Source: Collimonas fungivorans Ter331 (GTDB lineage Bacteria > Pseudomonadota > Gammaproteobacteria > Burkholderiales > Burkholderiaceae_D). Taken from it: a DNA stretch of 64,000 nucleotides. The DNA is taken from NCBI RefSeq assembly GCF_000221045.1, contig NC_015856.1:1831317-1895316 (forward strand), read 5' to 3'. This document shows, piece by piece, positions 35,984 to 44,700 of the stretch. The notes beneath the pieces are model-generated. The model had not been told where the DNA came from and did not search any database. It saw only the letters and a program-made list of their open reading frames with translations. A program made the position numbers and the translations under genes. The stretch's first letter is position 1. Each line of letters opens with the position of its first letter.

Positions 35984-36550
35984 ATGTCAGCCATGAACAA
36001 GGCATTTGTAAAAGAATCCGAAGGCGATGACGACGATCTCGAATTCGGATTGCCGGCGATTCCTCCCGGCACCAAGAATTACATGACCCCGGAAGGCTAT
36101 CAACGCATGAAGGACGAGCTGTTGCGCCTGATTGACGTGGACCGGCCGGAAGTGGTGCGCATCGTTTCCTGGGCCGCTTCGAACGGCGATCGTTCGGAAA
36201 ACGGCGATTATATCTACGGCAAGCGCCGGCTGCGCGAAATCGACCGCCGCATCCGCTTCCTGACCAAACGGCTGGACTTGGCCGAGGTGGTCGATCCGAG
36301 CGTGCATCATGGCCGCGACCAGGTGTTTTTCGGCGCCACGGTGAGTTACCAGAACCATGCCGGCGAAGAGCATACGGTGACTATCGTCGGCATCGACGAA
36401 CTCGATCCGCTGCACGGCAAGATCAGCTGGATTTCGCCGGTGGCGCGGGCCCTGACCAAGGCCCACGAAGGCGAGAGCGTGACCCTGATGACGCCGGCCG
36501 GGATTGACGAGCTGGAAATACTGGCGGTCAGCTACCCCGAGCCGCAGTAG
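35984..36550 (+). CDS. greB: Transcription elongation factor GreB
   Basis: A 188-residue factor that rescues backtracked RNA polymerase by stimulating transcript cleavage. An acidic N-terminal extension (ESEGDDDDLEFGLPAIPPGTKN) precedes the coiled-coil domain starting at YMTPEGYQRMKDEL. The coiled-coil tip and basic helix DRSENGDYIYGKRRLREIDRRIRFL (about residues 68-92) carry the acidic residues that enter the polymerase channel. The C-terminal FKBP-like domain follows (FFGATVSYQN, ISWISPVARALTKAHEGESVTL). Two ATGs compete (35984 and 35993); both give the same protein apart from three residues. Confidence 0.95.
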   Translation: MSAMNKAFVKESEGDDDDLEFGLPAIPPGTKNYMTPEGYQRMKDELLRLIDVDRPEVVRIVSWAASNGDRSENGDYIYGKRRLREIDRRIRFLTKRLDLAEVVDPSVHHGRDQVFFGATVSYQNHAGEEHTVTIVGIDELDPLHGKISWISPVARALTKAHEGESVTLMTPAGIDELEILAVSYPEPQ

Positions 36551-36558
36551 CAGGCAGC

Positions 36559-36579
36559 AGGATGGGCAAGGCCCATCCT
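36559..36579. other. Perfect hairpin between convergent greB and GST genes
   Basis: AGGATGGGC-AAG-GCCCATCCT, a 9-bp perfect stem. Neither side has a T tract, so it may only slow or protect the two converging transcripts. Confidence 0.5.
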
Positions 36580-36586
36580 CGCGTGC

Positions 36587-37279
36587 TTACCGTTTCTGGT
36601 ACTGCTGGCTGCCGAACAGGATATCGCGCGCCTTGTCGTCGGTCAGCGGCTTGCGGGCCGAGGTCAGCACCTCGACCCCGCGTTTTACCGCCGGCCGTTC
36701 GCTGATCGCATCGAACCAGGTTTTCAGGTGCGGATATTCATCCAGTTCTATGCCCTGGTTTTTCCAGGAACGAAGCCACGGGAAAGTGGCGATGTCGGCG
36801 ATCGTGTATTCGTTGCCGGCCAAGTAAGGATGCTGCGACAACTGCTTGTCGATCACGCCATACAGGCGCTTGGCTTCGTTGGTATAGCGGTTGACCGCGT
36901 ACTCTATCTGTTCCGGTGCGTAGATGCGGAAATGGTGGGCCTGGCCCAGCATTGGCCCGACGCCGCCCATCTGGAACATCAGCCATTGCAGGGTGTTGAA
37001 TTTTTCGCGGTCGGTATGGCCGAGGAAGCGGCCGCTCTTGCCGGCCAGGTAGAGCAGGATCGCGCCCGATTCGAACAGCGAAATCGGTTTGCCGTCGGGA
37101 CCGTCGGCATCGACGATGGCGGGGATCTTGTTGTTGGGTGAAATCGACAGGAAATCCGGCTTGAACTGGTCGCCGGCGCCGATGTCGACCGCATGTACCC
37201 GGTAAGGCAGGCCCAGTTCTTCCAGCAGGATGTGGATCTTGTGGCCGTTCGGCGTGGCCCAGCTATAGACATCGATCAT
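36587..37279 (-). CDS. YfcG-like glutathione S-transferase / disulfide reductase
   Basis: A 230-residue soluble protein of the Nu-class GST group. The thioredoxin-like domain starts MIDVYSWATPNGHKIHILLEELGLPY, with the TPNGHK active-site loop of YfcG/YghU, and continues to SPNNKIPAIVDADGPDGKPISLFESGAILLYLA, where ESGAI binds the glutathione gamma-glutamyl group. The all-helical domain includes the N-capping box YTIADIATFPWL. Known members reduce disulfides and organic hydroperoxides with glutathione. It lies 54 bases downstream of the aminotransferase gene on the same strand, so the two are probably co-transcribed. Confidence 0.92.
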   Translation of the reverse strand: MIDVYSWATPNGHKIHILLEELGLPYRVHAVDIGAGDQFKPDFLSISPNNKIPAIVDADGPDGKPISLFESGAILLYLAGKSGRFLGHTDREKFNTLQWLMFQMGGVGPMLGQAHHFRIYAPEQIEYAVNRYTNEAKRLYGVIDKQLSQHPYLAGNEYTIADIATFPWLRSWKNQGIELDEYPHLKTWFDAISERPAVKRGVEVLTSARKPLTDDKARDILFGSQQYQKR

Positions 37280-37333
37280 GGCTGTTTCCTTTGTTGTGCA
37301 ATTGCGTGTTTGAATTATGCGAATGAGTTGTGC

Positions 37334-38536
37334 TTAGATTTTTGCCAGCCGCTGCAGCGCCTGCTGCAGGGTCTGGTCTTGTTTGGCGAAGCAGAAGCGG
37401 ACGATGCCCGATTCGCGCGGAGACTGGTAGAACGCCGACACCGGAATCGCCGCAACGCCGATTTCGGCAGTCAGCCAGATCGCAAAATCCGCTTCGCTCA
37501 GCGAGGAAATGGCGGAGTAGTCGACGCACAGGAAATACGTGCCGTCGGCCGGCAGGAGCTTGAAGCGGGTGTGCTTCAAGCCAGCGCGGAACAGGTCGCG
37601 CTTGCGCTGGTAAAACGCCGGCAGTTCGAGATAGGGTGCGGGATTCTGCATGTACTGCGCAATCCCGTGCTGCACCGGCGTATTGACGGTGAAAATATTG
37701 TATTGATGGACCTTGCGGAATTCCGCGGACAGCATCGCCGGCGCCGCCACATAGCCGATTTTCCAGCCGGTGACATGGTAGGTCTTGCCGAAGCTGGAAA
37801 CGACAAAGGCGCGCGCCGCCAGTTCCGGATCGCGGCAGACCGATTCGTGGCGGGCGCCGTCGAACACCATGTGTTCGTAGACTTCGTCCGACAGGATCAG
37901 GATCTCGGTGCCGCGCACGATATCCTTGAGCGCTTCGATGTCGGCCGGCTTCAGCACGCTGCCGGTCGGGTTGTGCGGCGAGTTGATCATGATCATGCGG
38001 GTGCGCGGGCTGACTGCCGCGGCAATCCGGTCCCAGGGCACCTGGTATCCGTCCGCGCCCAACGTCATCTGCACCGGCACAGGCTTGCCGCCGGCCAGTT
38101 CGATCGACGGCACGTAGCTGTCGTAGGCCGGTTCAATCACGATCACTTCGTCGCCCGGATGGACCGCGCACATGATGGCGGTCAGCAAGCCTTGGGTAGC
38201 GCCGGCGGTGACCGTGATTTCGGTGGCCGGATCGTAGCTGTGGCCATAGATCTTGTCGATCTTGGCGGCGATGGCCTGGCGCAAGGCCGGCACGCCGGGC
38301 ATCGGCGGATACTGGTTGAAGCCGTTTTTCATGGCGTCGCCGACAGCGTCGACCAGCGCCGGATCGCAATTGAAATCGGGAAAGCCTTGCCCCAGGTTGA
38401 CCGCGGATTTTTCGCTGGCCAGGGTCGACATCACCGTGAAAATGGTGGTGCCGACTTTGGGCAATCTGGATTGAAGCTGCATGAGCCTGGAGTCCGCGCT
38501 GGCGGCGCCGTCGGGAATTCTTAAATCGCGATTCAT
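37334..38536 (-). CDS. PLP-dependent aminotransferase (YbdL/methionine aminotransferase-like)
   Basis: A 400-residue fold-type I class I/II aminotransferase. Visible landmarks are NLGQGFPDFNCDPALVDAV, GFNQYPPMPGVPALRQAIA, the cofactor-binding ITVTAGATQGLLTAI, the NSPHNPTGSVL loop, LSDEVYEH (Asp binds the pyridine nitrogen, Tyr the O3) and the PLP lysine in SSFGKTYHVTGWKIGY. The pattern is closest to YbdL, which transaminates methionine, glutamine and aromatic amino acids with 2-oxo acids such as KMTB, and to kynurenine/glutamine transaminase K. It is the likely first gene of a two-gene unit with the GST. Confidence 0.9.
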   Translation of the reverse strand: MNRDLRIPDGAASADSRLMQLQSRLPKVGTTIFTVMSTLASEKSAVNLGQGFPDFNCDPALVDAVGDAMKNGFNQYPPMPGVPALRQAIAAKIDKIYGHSYDPATEITVTAGATQGLLTAIMCAVHPGDEVIVIEPAYDSYVPSIELAGGKPVPVQMTLGADGYQVPWDRIAAAVSPRTRMIMINSPHNPTGSVLKPADIEALKDIVRGTEILILSDEVYEHMVFDGARHESVCRDPELAARAFVVSSFGKTYHVTGWKIGYVAAPAMLSAEFRKVHQYNIFTVNTPVQHGIAQYMQNPAPYLELPAFYQRKRDLFRAGLKHTRFKLLPADGTYFLCVDYSAISSLSEADFAIWLTAEIGVAAIPVSAFYQSPRESGIVRFCFAKQDQTLQQALQRLAKI

Positions 38537-38609
38537 CTGCTGTCTATCTAGGTGTCTGGATTTCGCATTTTAGCGTTTTGTCCGAGACTGCACAGGGTTG
38601 CGCGTATTC

Positions 38610-39113
38610 CTAGGTGCCGGCCGGATTCCATGCCTGCGGCGCGACGATGGCGAAAAGCCCGGCCTTGGCGGTCTTGCGCGCCAGTTTCAGCAGTGCCTTG
38701 TCCTTGGTGATCAGGATGGTCGCGTTGGCGCCCAGCGCCAGCTCCAGGAATTTCTGGTCGTCGCGGTCGGTGCAGATGGGCAGGCGGATGCCGGGACGCG
38801 GGCTCAGCGCCTCGGCCTCCAGGCAGGTGATCAAGGCGTCGAATTCAGCATTGCAGGCCGGCCGGGTGTCGTCGGTGACGGGCAGATGCGAATAATGCAA
38901 CACCATTTGCCATTCCTGGCGGCAGTCGGCGCGGGTCACGGCTTCCACCGCGCCGCTTTGCAAGGCGCTCATCAGGCTGGCCCAGCGCGGGTCGCGAAAG
39001 ACAAACAGGTCGAGGCAGACGTTGGTGTCGATCACGATGCGGGGTTTGGTCTGGCTGGCCTGGAGCGGCATTGGCAAGTCTGCGGGTTGATCAGGGTTCA
39101 TGCGGGTTTCCAT
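38610..39113 (-). CDS. PIN-domain protein (COG1569-type putative RNase)
   Basis: A 167-residue protein with a single PIN domain from about residue 25: PRIVIDTNVCLDLFVF (first metal-binding Asp), an acidic middle (EWQMVLHYS), then CTDRDDQKFLELAL and ATILITKDKALLKLA near the C-terminus. This gives the expected set of acidic residues for a metal-dependent ribonuclease. COG1569 members are called toxin-antitoxin toxins by homology, but many have no partner and function unknown. The ATG at 39113 overlaps the stop of a short upstream frame (TTTGATGG), so it was translated with that partner. I use this ATG and not the TTG three bases before it. Confidence 0.82.
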   Translation of the reverse strand: METRMNPDQPADLPMPLQASQTKPRIVIDTNVCLDLFVFRDPRWASLMSALQSGAVEAVTRADCRQEWQMVLHYSHLPVTDDTRPACNAEFDALITCLEAEALSPRPGIRLPICTDRDDQKFLELALGANATILITKDKALLKLARKTAKAGLFAIVAPQAWNPAGT

Positions 39114-39315
39114 CAAACGATAGCGCGCATTTTACCTCGGCCGGCGATCATGAAGTCGCCCGGCTGCGCCAAGGCGCGCGTCACTTCCGCCCGGACTCCG
39201 CGATAACCGGCGGCTTCGCCTTCCTGTTCGCCATAGGTGCGGTAATAAGCCGGGTCTCAAAATCGAAATCCAGGTTGGGGAGGGCGATCAGGACGGTTTT
39301 TCGGGTTGCGTTCAT
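39113..39315 (-). pseudogene. Frame-broken 67-codon partner upstream of the PIN gene
   Basis: Two coding-like segments on the minus strand join if one G is added to the GG at about 39250-39252 (plus CC). The first starts MNATRKTVLIALPNLDFDF from the ATG at 39315. The second reads TYGEQEGEAAGYRG, then RAEVTRALAQPGDFMIAGRG and KMRAIV, and stops at TGA 39115-39113, overlapping the PIN start. As the frame stands, the first segment runs into an early stop after about 45 codons. Codon use is GC3-rich and gene-like in both parts. It could be an antitoxin-like partner lost by a one-base deletion, a sequencing error, or a conserved non-coding stretch. There is no clear ribosome binding site before 39315. 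Confidence 0.45.
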
Positions 39316-39405
39316 GGAGGGGCTAGACGGGTCGCCTAGACAAGCTTCCAGGCATTGCTTATGCTGCGATCCTACAGGGAAATACCTGATTCCAAGGAAA
39401 AATCG

Positions 39406-39915
39406 ATGACAGTTCTTGCCACAGAGCGGCTGGTCTTGCGCAAGCTGACCACGGACGACGCCGGGTTTTACCTGCGCCTGGTGAACGAGCCTTCATGGCT
39501 GCAGTTCATCGGCGACAAGGGCATACGCAGCGTGGAAGCGGCGCGCGCCGCGCTGCTGAGCGGGCCGATGGCAATGTACGAGAGCCACGGTTTCGGTTTC
39601 TACATGGTGGAGCTGAAGGACAGCGCCACGCCGATCGGCATGTGCGGCCTGATCAAGCGCGAGACCCTGCCGGACGTCGACATCGGTTATGCCTTTGTGC
39701 CGGAGTTCTGGGGCCAGGGTTACGCTTACGAAGCAGCGTCGGCGGTGCTGGCGTTCGGCAACCAGACCTGCGGCCTGCAGCGGATAGTGGCGATTACCGC
39801 GCCGGACAACCACCAGTCGATCCGGCTGCTGGAAAAGATCGGCTTGAAGTTCGAAACATTGCTGGAGTTGAAGGGCGACGGCTCGCTGACCAAATTGTTT
39901 GCCTGTCAATTTTAG
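39406..39915 (+). CDS. GNAT-family N-acetyltransferase (RimJ/RimL type)
   Basis: A 169-residue acetyltransferase of the RimJ/RimL branch. It starts LATERLVLRKLTTDDAGFYLRLVNEPSWLQFIGDKG, has the central strands YMVELKDSATPIGMCGLIKR and DVDIGYAFVPEFWGQGYAYEAASAVL (the acetyl-CoA pyrophosphate loop at WGQGYA, about residues 104-109), and ends with ITAPDNHQSIRLLEKIGLKFE. Enzymes of this group acetylate protein N-termini or small amines; the target is unknown. The ATG at 39406 has an AAGGA site and is preferred to a start at 39355. Confidence 0.9.
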   Translation: MTVLATERLVLRKLTTDDAGFYLRLVNEPSWLQFIGDKGIRSVEAARAALLSGPMAMYESHGFGFYMVELKDSATPIGMCGLIKRETLPDVDIGYAFVPEFWGQGYAYEAASAVLAFGNQTCGLQRIVAITAPDNHQSIRLLEKIGLKFETLLELKGDGSLTKLFACQF

Positions 39916-39991
39916 CCTCACCTTGCCGGGATGCGCGGCAGGCGCCAGCGTGCTATGGTGGCAGTTCGCAATGTCACTTCAGGAGGCTGCG

Positions 39992-40246
39992 ATGAAGCTG
40001 ATTGAGCAGGATGAAATGGAAGATTTCCAGGCGATCTTGCAGGCGCGGCAGCTGGCCGCGGACGACTTCGAATTGCATCAGGTCGATACCACCGATCCCA
40101 AAACCGATGAAATATTCGGATTGACCGGTTTTGTCACGGTGAGCAGGAAATCGAATGGACACAAGAAACAATATCCGATCGGCGACGGTTCCAGCTGGGT
40201 AACCGAATTCGAGCGGGACCTGCAGCGAGGTGCTTTCGCAGGGTAA
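39992..40246 (+). CDS. Small conserved-looking hypothetical protein
   Basis: An 84-residue acidic protein (MKLIEQDEMEDFQAILQARQ at the start, then FELHQVDTTDPKTDEIFG and VTVSRKSNGHKKQYPIGDGS). A consensus AGGAGG site 6 bases before the ATG at 39992 argues that it is a real gene and fixes the start; upstream in-frame codons at 39899 and 39971 have none. It has no membrane segment, signal peptide or Cys. I do not recognise the family. It sits between GNAT and yaaA in the same direction. Confidence 0.7.
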   Translation: MKLIEQDEMEDFQAILQARQLAADDFELHQVDTTDPKTDEIFGLTGFVTVSRKSNGHKKQYPIGDGSSWVTEFERDLQRGAFAG

Positions 40247-40335
40247 TTAAGCGCCGATAGCAAGCTGCCGCCAGCGCCGTTATGTTTGTTTCGGTATCAT
40301 TGCGGACATTCTCAGGTTTATTTGGATAGGTTCAC

Positions 40336-41112
40336 ATGCTGATTGTTTTGTCGCCCGCAAAATCCCTCGATTACAGCACTCCCAGCACGACCGAAACACA
40401 CACCACGCCGGATTTCATCAGCCATTCGGCCGAGCTGATCGGCGTCCTGCGCCAGCTGTCGCCGGCCCAGGTCGGCAGCATGATGAAAATCTCCGATCCG
40501 CTGGCGCAGCTCAATACCGCGCGTTTCGCTTCGTGGTCGAAGAAATTCACCAGCGCCAATTCGAAGCAGGCGATCATGGCTTTCAACGGCGACGTCTACG
40601 AGGGCCTGGATGCGGCCTCGCTGAGTGCAGCGCAGCTGAACTACGCACAGAGCCGGATCCGGATCCTGTCCGGCCTGTACGGCGTATTGCGGCCGCTGGA
40701 CCGGATGCAGCCGTACCGGCTGGAGATGGGCACCAGCCTGGCCAATCCGCGCGGCAAGAATCTGTATGCGTTCTGGGGCGACACCGTGACCCAGGCCTTG
40801 AACCAGCAGCTGGGCCAGCAAAAATCCGACACGCTGGTGAACCTGGCATCGGAAGAATATTTCAAGGTGGTGCGGCCGAAGGTGCTGGCCGCCAGCATCG
40901 TCACCCCGGTATTCGAGGATTGGAAAAACGGCAAGTACAAGATCATTTCGTTCTACGCCAAGCGGGCACGCGGACTGATGGCGCGTTACGCGGCGCTGAA
41001 CAAGATCCGCGATGCGGAAAAGCTGAAGGATTTTGACCTCGACGGTTACCGTTATATTCCGCAGGATTCCGACGGCGGACGCTGGATGTTCCGGCGCCGC
41101 CTGGCGGAATAA
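40336..41112 (+). CDS. yaaA: Peroxide stress protein YaaA
   Basis: A 258-residue DUF328 protein. It has the full family pattern: [13 protein letters not shown] at the start, [30 protein letters not shown], the block [25 protein letters not shown] (about residues 110-135), [13 protein letters not shown] and the end [18 protein letters not shown]. In E. coli YaaA is induced by OxyR, lowers free iron under hydrogen peroxide stress and binds DNA. I see no OxyR site by eye in the short upstream gap. Confidence 0.96.
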   Translation: MLIVLSPAKSLDYSTPSTTETHTTPDFISHSAELIGVLRQLSPAQVGSMMKISDPLAQLNTARFASWSKKFTSANSKQAIMAFNGDVYEGLDAASLSAAQLNYAQSRIRILSGLYGVLRPLDRMQPYRLEMGTSLANPRGKNLYAFWGDTVTQALNQQLGQQKSDTLVNLASEEYFKVVRPKVLAASIVTPVFEDWKNGKYKIISFYAKRARGLMARYAALNKIRDAEKLKDFDLDGYRYIPQDSDGGRWMFRRRLAE

Positions 41113-41165
41113 CTGCATCGATGCGGCATGGCTGTCTGACTCGGATTAACTATTAAGGAAGAAAA

Positions 41166-42161
41166 ATGGCTGCAAGCGAACTTGTTGAATTGGCTGTCAC
41201 TTACCAGGATATCGCCGCTGCCGCCAAGCGCCTTGAGGGCATCGCCTACAAGACGCCGGTGCTGACTTCCAGCCAGGCCGATCATCACGCGGACGCCAGC
41301 GTGTTCTTCAAGTGCGAAAATTTCCAGCGAGTGGGCGCTTTCAAGTTCCGCGGCGCCTATAACGCCATCAGCTGCCTCAGCGAAGAGCAGAAGCAGCAGG
41401 GCGTGGTGGCGTTTTCATCCGGCAACCATGCGCAGGGCATGGCGCTGGCGGCGCGCATGCTGGGCGTGCATGCCACCATCGTCATGCCGAGCAACGCGCC
41501 GGCGATGAAGCTGGCGGCGACGCGCGAATACGGCGCCGAAATCATCCTGTACGACCGCGAGCGCGAAGACCGCGAGGTGATCGCCGCGCAACTGTCGGCT
41601 GAACGCGGTTGCGCCGTGATCCCGGCATACGATCATGCGGACGTGATTGCCGGCCAGGGCACGGCGGCGAAAGAGCTGTTCGATGCAGTGGGGCCGCTCG
41701 ATTACCTGTTCGTATGCACCGGCGGCGGCGGTTTGCTGTCCGGTTGCGCTATCGCCGCGGCGCAATTGTCGCCTGGCTGCATCGTCATCGGCGTCGAGCC
41801 GGAGGCGGGCAACGATGCGCAACAATCGTTGCGGACAGGCAATATCGTACATATCCCGGTGCCCGACACGATTGCCGACGGCGCCCAGACGCAGCATGTC
41901 GGCAAGCTGGTGCTGCCTATCCTGCAGGCGTATGTAAAAGACATCGTTACCGTCAGCGACGACCAGTTGCGGACCCAGATGCGCTTCTTTGCCGAGCGCA
42001 TGAAGATCGTGGTCGAGCCGGCAGGCTGCCTGGCGGCTGCCGCGGTGATGCACAGGGTGTTGCCGTTCGCGGGCGAAAAAGTAGGGGTGATAGTGAGCGG
42101 CGGTAATGTCGATATGGAACTTTTTGCGCGCAGTATTGCTGCTGCGAAACCATTTTTCTGA
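41166..42161 (+). CDS. PLP-dependent threonine dehydratase-like ammonia-lyase
   Basis: A 331-residue fold-type II PLP enzyme. Lys60 in VGAFKFRGAYN holds the cofactor, SSGNHAQGMALAARML (about residues 83-98) binds its phosphate together with the Gly-rich CTGGGGLLSGCA, and SGGNVD closes the site. No C-terminal ACT domain is present, so it is not the isoleucine-inhibited biosynthetic IlvA. The length and motifs fit catabolic threonine dehydratase, serine racemase or threo-3-hydroxyaspartate ammonia-lyase. Sequence alone does not separate these. Confidence 0.88.
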   Translation: MAASELVELAVTYQDIAAAAKRLEGIAYKTPVLTSSQADHHADASVFFKCENFQRVGAFKFRGAYNAISCLSEEQKQQGVVAFSSGNHAQGMALAARMLGVHATIVMPSNAPAMKLAATREYGAEIILYDREREDREVIAAQLSAERGCAVIPAYDHADVIAGQGTAAKELFDAVGPLDYLFVCTGGGGLLSGCAIAAAQLSPGCIVIGVEPEAGNDAQQSLRTGNIVHIPVPDTIADGAQTQHVGKLVLPILQAYVKDIVTVSDDQLRTQMRFFAERMKIVVEPAGCLAAAAVMHRVLPFAGEKVGVIVSGGNVDMELFARSIAAAKPFF

Positions 42162-42287
42162 GTCCGGCCAGGCAAAAACAGCTGCTGCGACCGTTGAATC
42201 GTATGCCTTATATTTCCTGCCGGTTTGACCGTCTTCCCTGCGAAGCGTTAGAATGCCGGGTTATTGAAAACTTGGGCCTCGGTAAAT

Positions 42288-43037
42288 ATGCGTCGTAAAC
42301 TTGTAGCCGGTAACTGGAAAATGAATGGCAGTCTGGTTGCCAATGCTGCATTACTGGCGGAAATCAAGGCCGGGCTGGCGGTTGCCGCTTGCGATATTGC
42401 TATCTGCGCACCGGCTCCTTATTTCGCGCAATGCCAGGCCGAGCTTGCCGGATCGGCAATTGCCTGGGGCGGACAAGACGTTTCCGCGCACGCCGGCGGC
42501 GCTTATACCGGCGAAGTTGCGGTCAGCATGTTGCAGGATTTTGCTTGCCGCTACGTTATCGTCGGCCATTCCGAGCGGCGCGCTTATCACGCGGAAAGCG
42601 ACGGACTGGTGGCGCAAAAGGCGCTGCGTGCCTTGCTGGCGGGTGTGACGCCAATTGTCTGCGTCGGCGAAACCCTGGTCGAGCGTGAAGCCGGCCAGAC
42701 CGATGCGGTAGTAGGGCGGCAGCTGGCGGCGGTGCTGGATGTGCTGGATGCAGCCGACCTGGCTCGGATCGTGGTGGCGTATGAGCCGGTATGGGCGATC
42801 GGCACCGGCAAGACAGCGACGCCGCAGATGGCGCAAGATGTGCACCTGGCCTTGCGCGCCATGCTGGCAGGGAAGAATCCCACGGCGGCAGTTGAAGTAA
42901 AGATTTTGTATGGCGGCAGCATGAAGCCTGACAACGCTGCCGAATTGCTGGCCATGCCGGACATAGACGGCGGCCTGATTGGCGGCGCAGCGTTGAAGGC
43001 GGTTGATTTTCTGGCGATTGTCGCTGCAGCCCGGTAG
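42288..43037 (+). CDS. tpiA: Triosephosphate isomerase
   Basis: A 249-residue TIM-barrel enzyme that interconverts dihydroxyacetone phosphate and glyceraldehyde 3-phosphate. The catalytic residues are Lys11 (GNWKMN), His94 (VGHSERR) and Glu166 ([11 protein letters not shown]), with the phosphate-gripping loop 6 at WAIGTGK and the GGS motif at YGGSMKPDN. The ATG at 42288 is chosen because a TTG at 42264 would add eight non-family residues. It precedes secG in the same direction, the usual arrangement in proteobacteria. Confidence 0.97.
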   Translation: MRRKLVAGNWKMNGSLVANAALLAEIKAGLAVAACDIAICAPAPYFAQCQAELAGSAIAWGGQDVSAHAGGAYTGEVAVSMLQDFACRYVIVGHSERRAYHAESDGLVAQKALRALLAGVTPIVCVGETLVEREAGQTDAVVGRQLAAVLDVLDAADLARIVVAYEPVWAIGTGKTATPQMAQDVHLALRAMLAGKNPTAAVEVKILYGGSMKPDNAAELLAMPDIDGGLIGGAALKAVDFLAIVAAAR

Positions 43038-43094
43038 TTCGATAGTCCGGATTTAGTAAAAATAAAGCATTAACTCTTCTTGGAAATCTATTAA

Positions 43095-43535
43095 ATGAAC
43101 ACAGTATTTAACATCATTGTCATCGTTCAGGTGTTGTCGGCGTTGACGATCATCGGCCTGGTGCTGCTGCAGCATGGCAAGGGTGCCGACATGGGCGCGG
43201 CTTTCGGCTCCGGCGCTTCCGGCAGCCTGTTCGGCGCTACCGGCTCTTCGAATTTCCTGTCGAAGTCGACCGGCGCGGCGGCAGCGCTTTTCTTTATCGC
43301 GACATTGGCATTGGTGTACTTGGGGAATCATCGTTCGGCGGTTACCGGCGGCGTGATGGAAAATCTGCCTGCGGCTTCGGCCCCGGCAGCGGCAACTCCA
43401 GCAACAGCGGCGCCTGCAGCAGCAATTCCAGATACATCGGCGGCGCCGGCGGCAGCTTCCGGATCGGCTAGCGCAGCAGCTTCCGTGCCGACACCGTCGA
43501 CCGGCAGCGCGCAGTCGAATCAAATTCCAAAGTAA
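43095..43535 (+). CDS. secG: Preprotein translocase subunit SecG
   Basis: A 146-residue inner-membrane protein of the SecYEG channel. Two membrane segments (about residues 3-25 and 55-75) flank the conserved cytoplasmic loop VLLQHGKGADMGAAFGSGASGSLFGATGSSNFLSK. Unlike E. coli SecG (110 residues), it ends in a roughly 60-residue low-complexity tail rich in Ala, Pro and Ser (SAPAAATPATAAPAAAIP), which is common in betaproteobacteria. It follows tpiA by 57 bases and precedes tRNA-Leu. Confidence 0.95.
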   Translation: MNTVFNIIVIVQVLSALTIIGLVLLQHGKGADMGAAFGSGASGSLFGATGSSNFLSKSTGAAAALFFIATLALVYLGNHRSAVTGGVMENLPAASAPAAATPATAAPAAAIPDTSAAPAAASGSASAAASVPTPSTGSAQSNQIPK

Positions 43536-43620
43536 GACTAGTCCCACAGTGAAATTGCTGACTTTTAATCCGATTGTGCATTGAACAAAAGTACCAAATC
43601 AGGTTAAAATACGCGCTTAT

Positions 43621-43705
43621 GCCGACGTGGTGAAATTGGTAGACACGCTATCTTGAGGGGGTAGTGGCGAAAGCTGTGCGAGTTCGAGTCTCGCCGTCGG
43701 CACCA
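43621..43705 (+). tRNA. tRNA-Leu, anticodon GAG
   Basis: An 85-base tRNA with encoded CCA. The acceptor arm GCCGACG pairs with CGTCGGC (43695-43701), followed by the A discriminator and CCA. The anticodon loop TTGAGGG gives GAG between CTATC and GGTAG stems. The long variable arm of class II tRNAs is present, and the T loop is GTTCGAGTC. It reads CUC and CUU leucine codons. Confidence 0.97.
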
Positions 43706-43716
43706 AAGAATATGAG

Positions 43717-43748
43717 GCCAGCAACGGTTGCCCCTGCGCTGGCTTTTT
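43717..43748 (+). terminator. Terminator after tRNA-Leu
   Basis: GCCAGC pairs with GCTGGC around a 15-base loop, followed by TTTTT. It separates the secG/tRNA transcript from the nuo operon that begins about 100 bases later. Confidence 0.65.
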
Positions 43749-43851
43749 GTCGAGGAACTTGTGGCGTGGTTTGCCGGATTGGGGGCGTCAGGTTTGAGGA
43801 TTCGAACCGGCAAATCATTCTGCTAATCGTTCAAACTACTGGCGCAAAATC

Positions 43852-44211
43852 GTGAACCTCGAAAATTATTTTCCCGTCCTGCTGTTTATTCTGATCGGTA
43901 TCGCGGTTGGCATTGCCCCGCAAGTGCTTGGTCGTGTACTTGGGCCGCATCGGCCCGACTCCCAAAAAACTTCTCCATACGAATGCGGTTTTGAAGCATT
44001 CGAAGACGCGCGCATGAAATTCGATGTGCGTTATTACCTTGTCGCCATTTTGTTCATTTTGTTCGATCTGGAAACCGCATTTTTCTTCCCGTGGGGGGTT
44101 GCCATGCGCGACCTCGGTTGGCAGGGCTTTATCACGATGATGGTGTTTATCGCCGAATTCGCGGTGGGCTTCTGGTACATCTGGAAGCGCGGCGCTCTGG
44201 ATTGGGAGTAA
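43852..44211 (+). CDS. nuoA: NADH-quinone oxidoreductase subunit A
   Basis: A 119-residue membrane subunit of complex I with three hydrophobic helices. The family blocks [51 protein letters not shown] are intact, with the conserved Cys in YECGF and the acidic pair in DLE. The start codon is GTG. First gene of the complete nuoA-N set; a promoter must lie in the roughly 100 bases after the tRNA-Leu terminator, though I cannot place it. Confidence 0.96.
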   Translation: MNLENYFPVLLFILIGIAVGIAPQVLGRVLGPHRPDSQKTSPYECGFEAFEDARMKFDVRYYLVAILFILFDLETAFFFPWGVAMRDLGWQGFITMMVFIAEFAVGFWYIWKRGALDWE

Positions 44212-44214
44212 GCC

Positions 44215-44691
44215 ATGTCTATTGAAGGTGTATTGAACGAAGGCTTTGTCACCACTACTGCTGACAAACTGATCAACTGGACCCGTACCGGTTCGCTGTG
44301 GCCGATGACGTTCGGCCTGGCCTGCTGTGCCGTCGAAATGATGCATGCCGGCGCCTCGCGTTACGACATGGACCGTTTTGGTGTAATCTTCCGGCCGTCG
44401 CCGCGTCAGTCCGACGTGATGATCGTGGCTGGCACGCTGTGCAACAAGATGGCGCCGGCCTTGCGCAAGGTGTACGACCAGATGCCGGAACCGCGCTGGG
44501 TGATTTCCATGGGCTCCTGCGCCAACGGCGGCGGCTACTATCACTACTCGTATTCGGTGGTGCGCGGCTGCGACCGCATTGTGCCGGTCGACATTTACGT
44601 GCCTGGCTGCCCGCCGACTGCGGAAGCGCTGCTGTATGGCATCATCCAGCTGCAAAACAAGATTCGCCGCACCAATACGATTGCGCGCTAA
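44215..44691 (+). CDS. nuoB: NADH-quinone oxidoreductase subunit B
   Basis: A 158-residue peripheral subunit that holds the terminal iron-sulfur cluster N2 next to the quinone site. The cluster ligands are visible in [19 protein letters not shown] (adjacent Cys pair), [11 protein letters not shown] and [15 protein letters not shown]. It begins 3 bases after the nuoA stop. Confidence 0.97.
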   Translation: MSIEGVLNEGFVTTTADKLINWTRTGSLWPMTFGLACCAVEMMHAGASRYDMDRFGVIFRPSPRQSDVMIVAGTLCNKMAPALRKVYDQMPEPRWVISMGSCANGGGYYHYSYSVVRGCDRIVPVDIYVPGCPPTAEALLYGIIQLQNKIRRTNTIAR

Positions 44692-44700
44692 GAGAGCACC

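Noticed and set aside
39255-39315. Programmed -1 frameshift in the mini-gene before the PIN gene
   Set aside because: The junction CTT-ATT-ACC is not a slippery heptamer and no downstream stimulator is evident; a one-base deletion in a G run is simpler.
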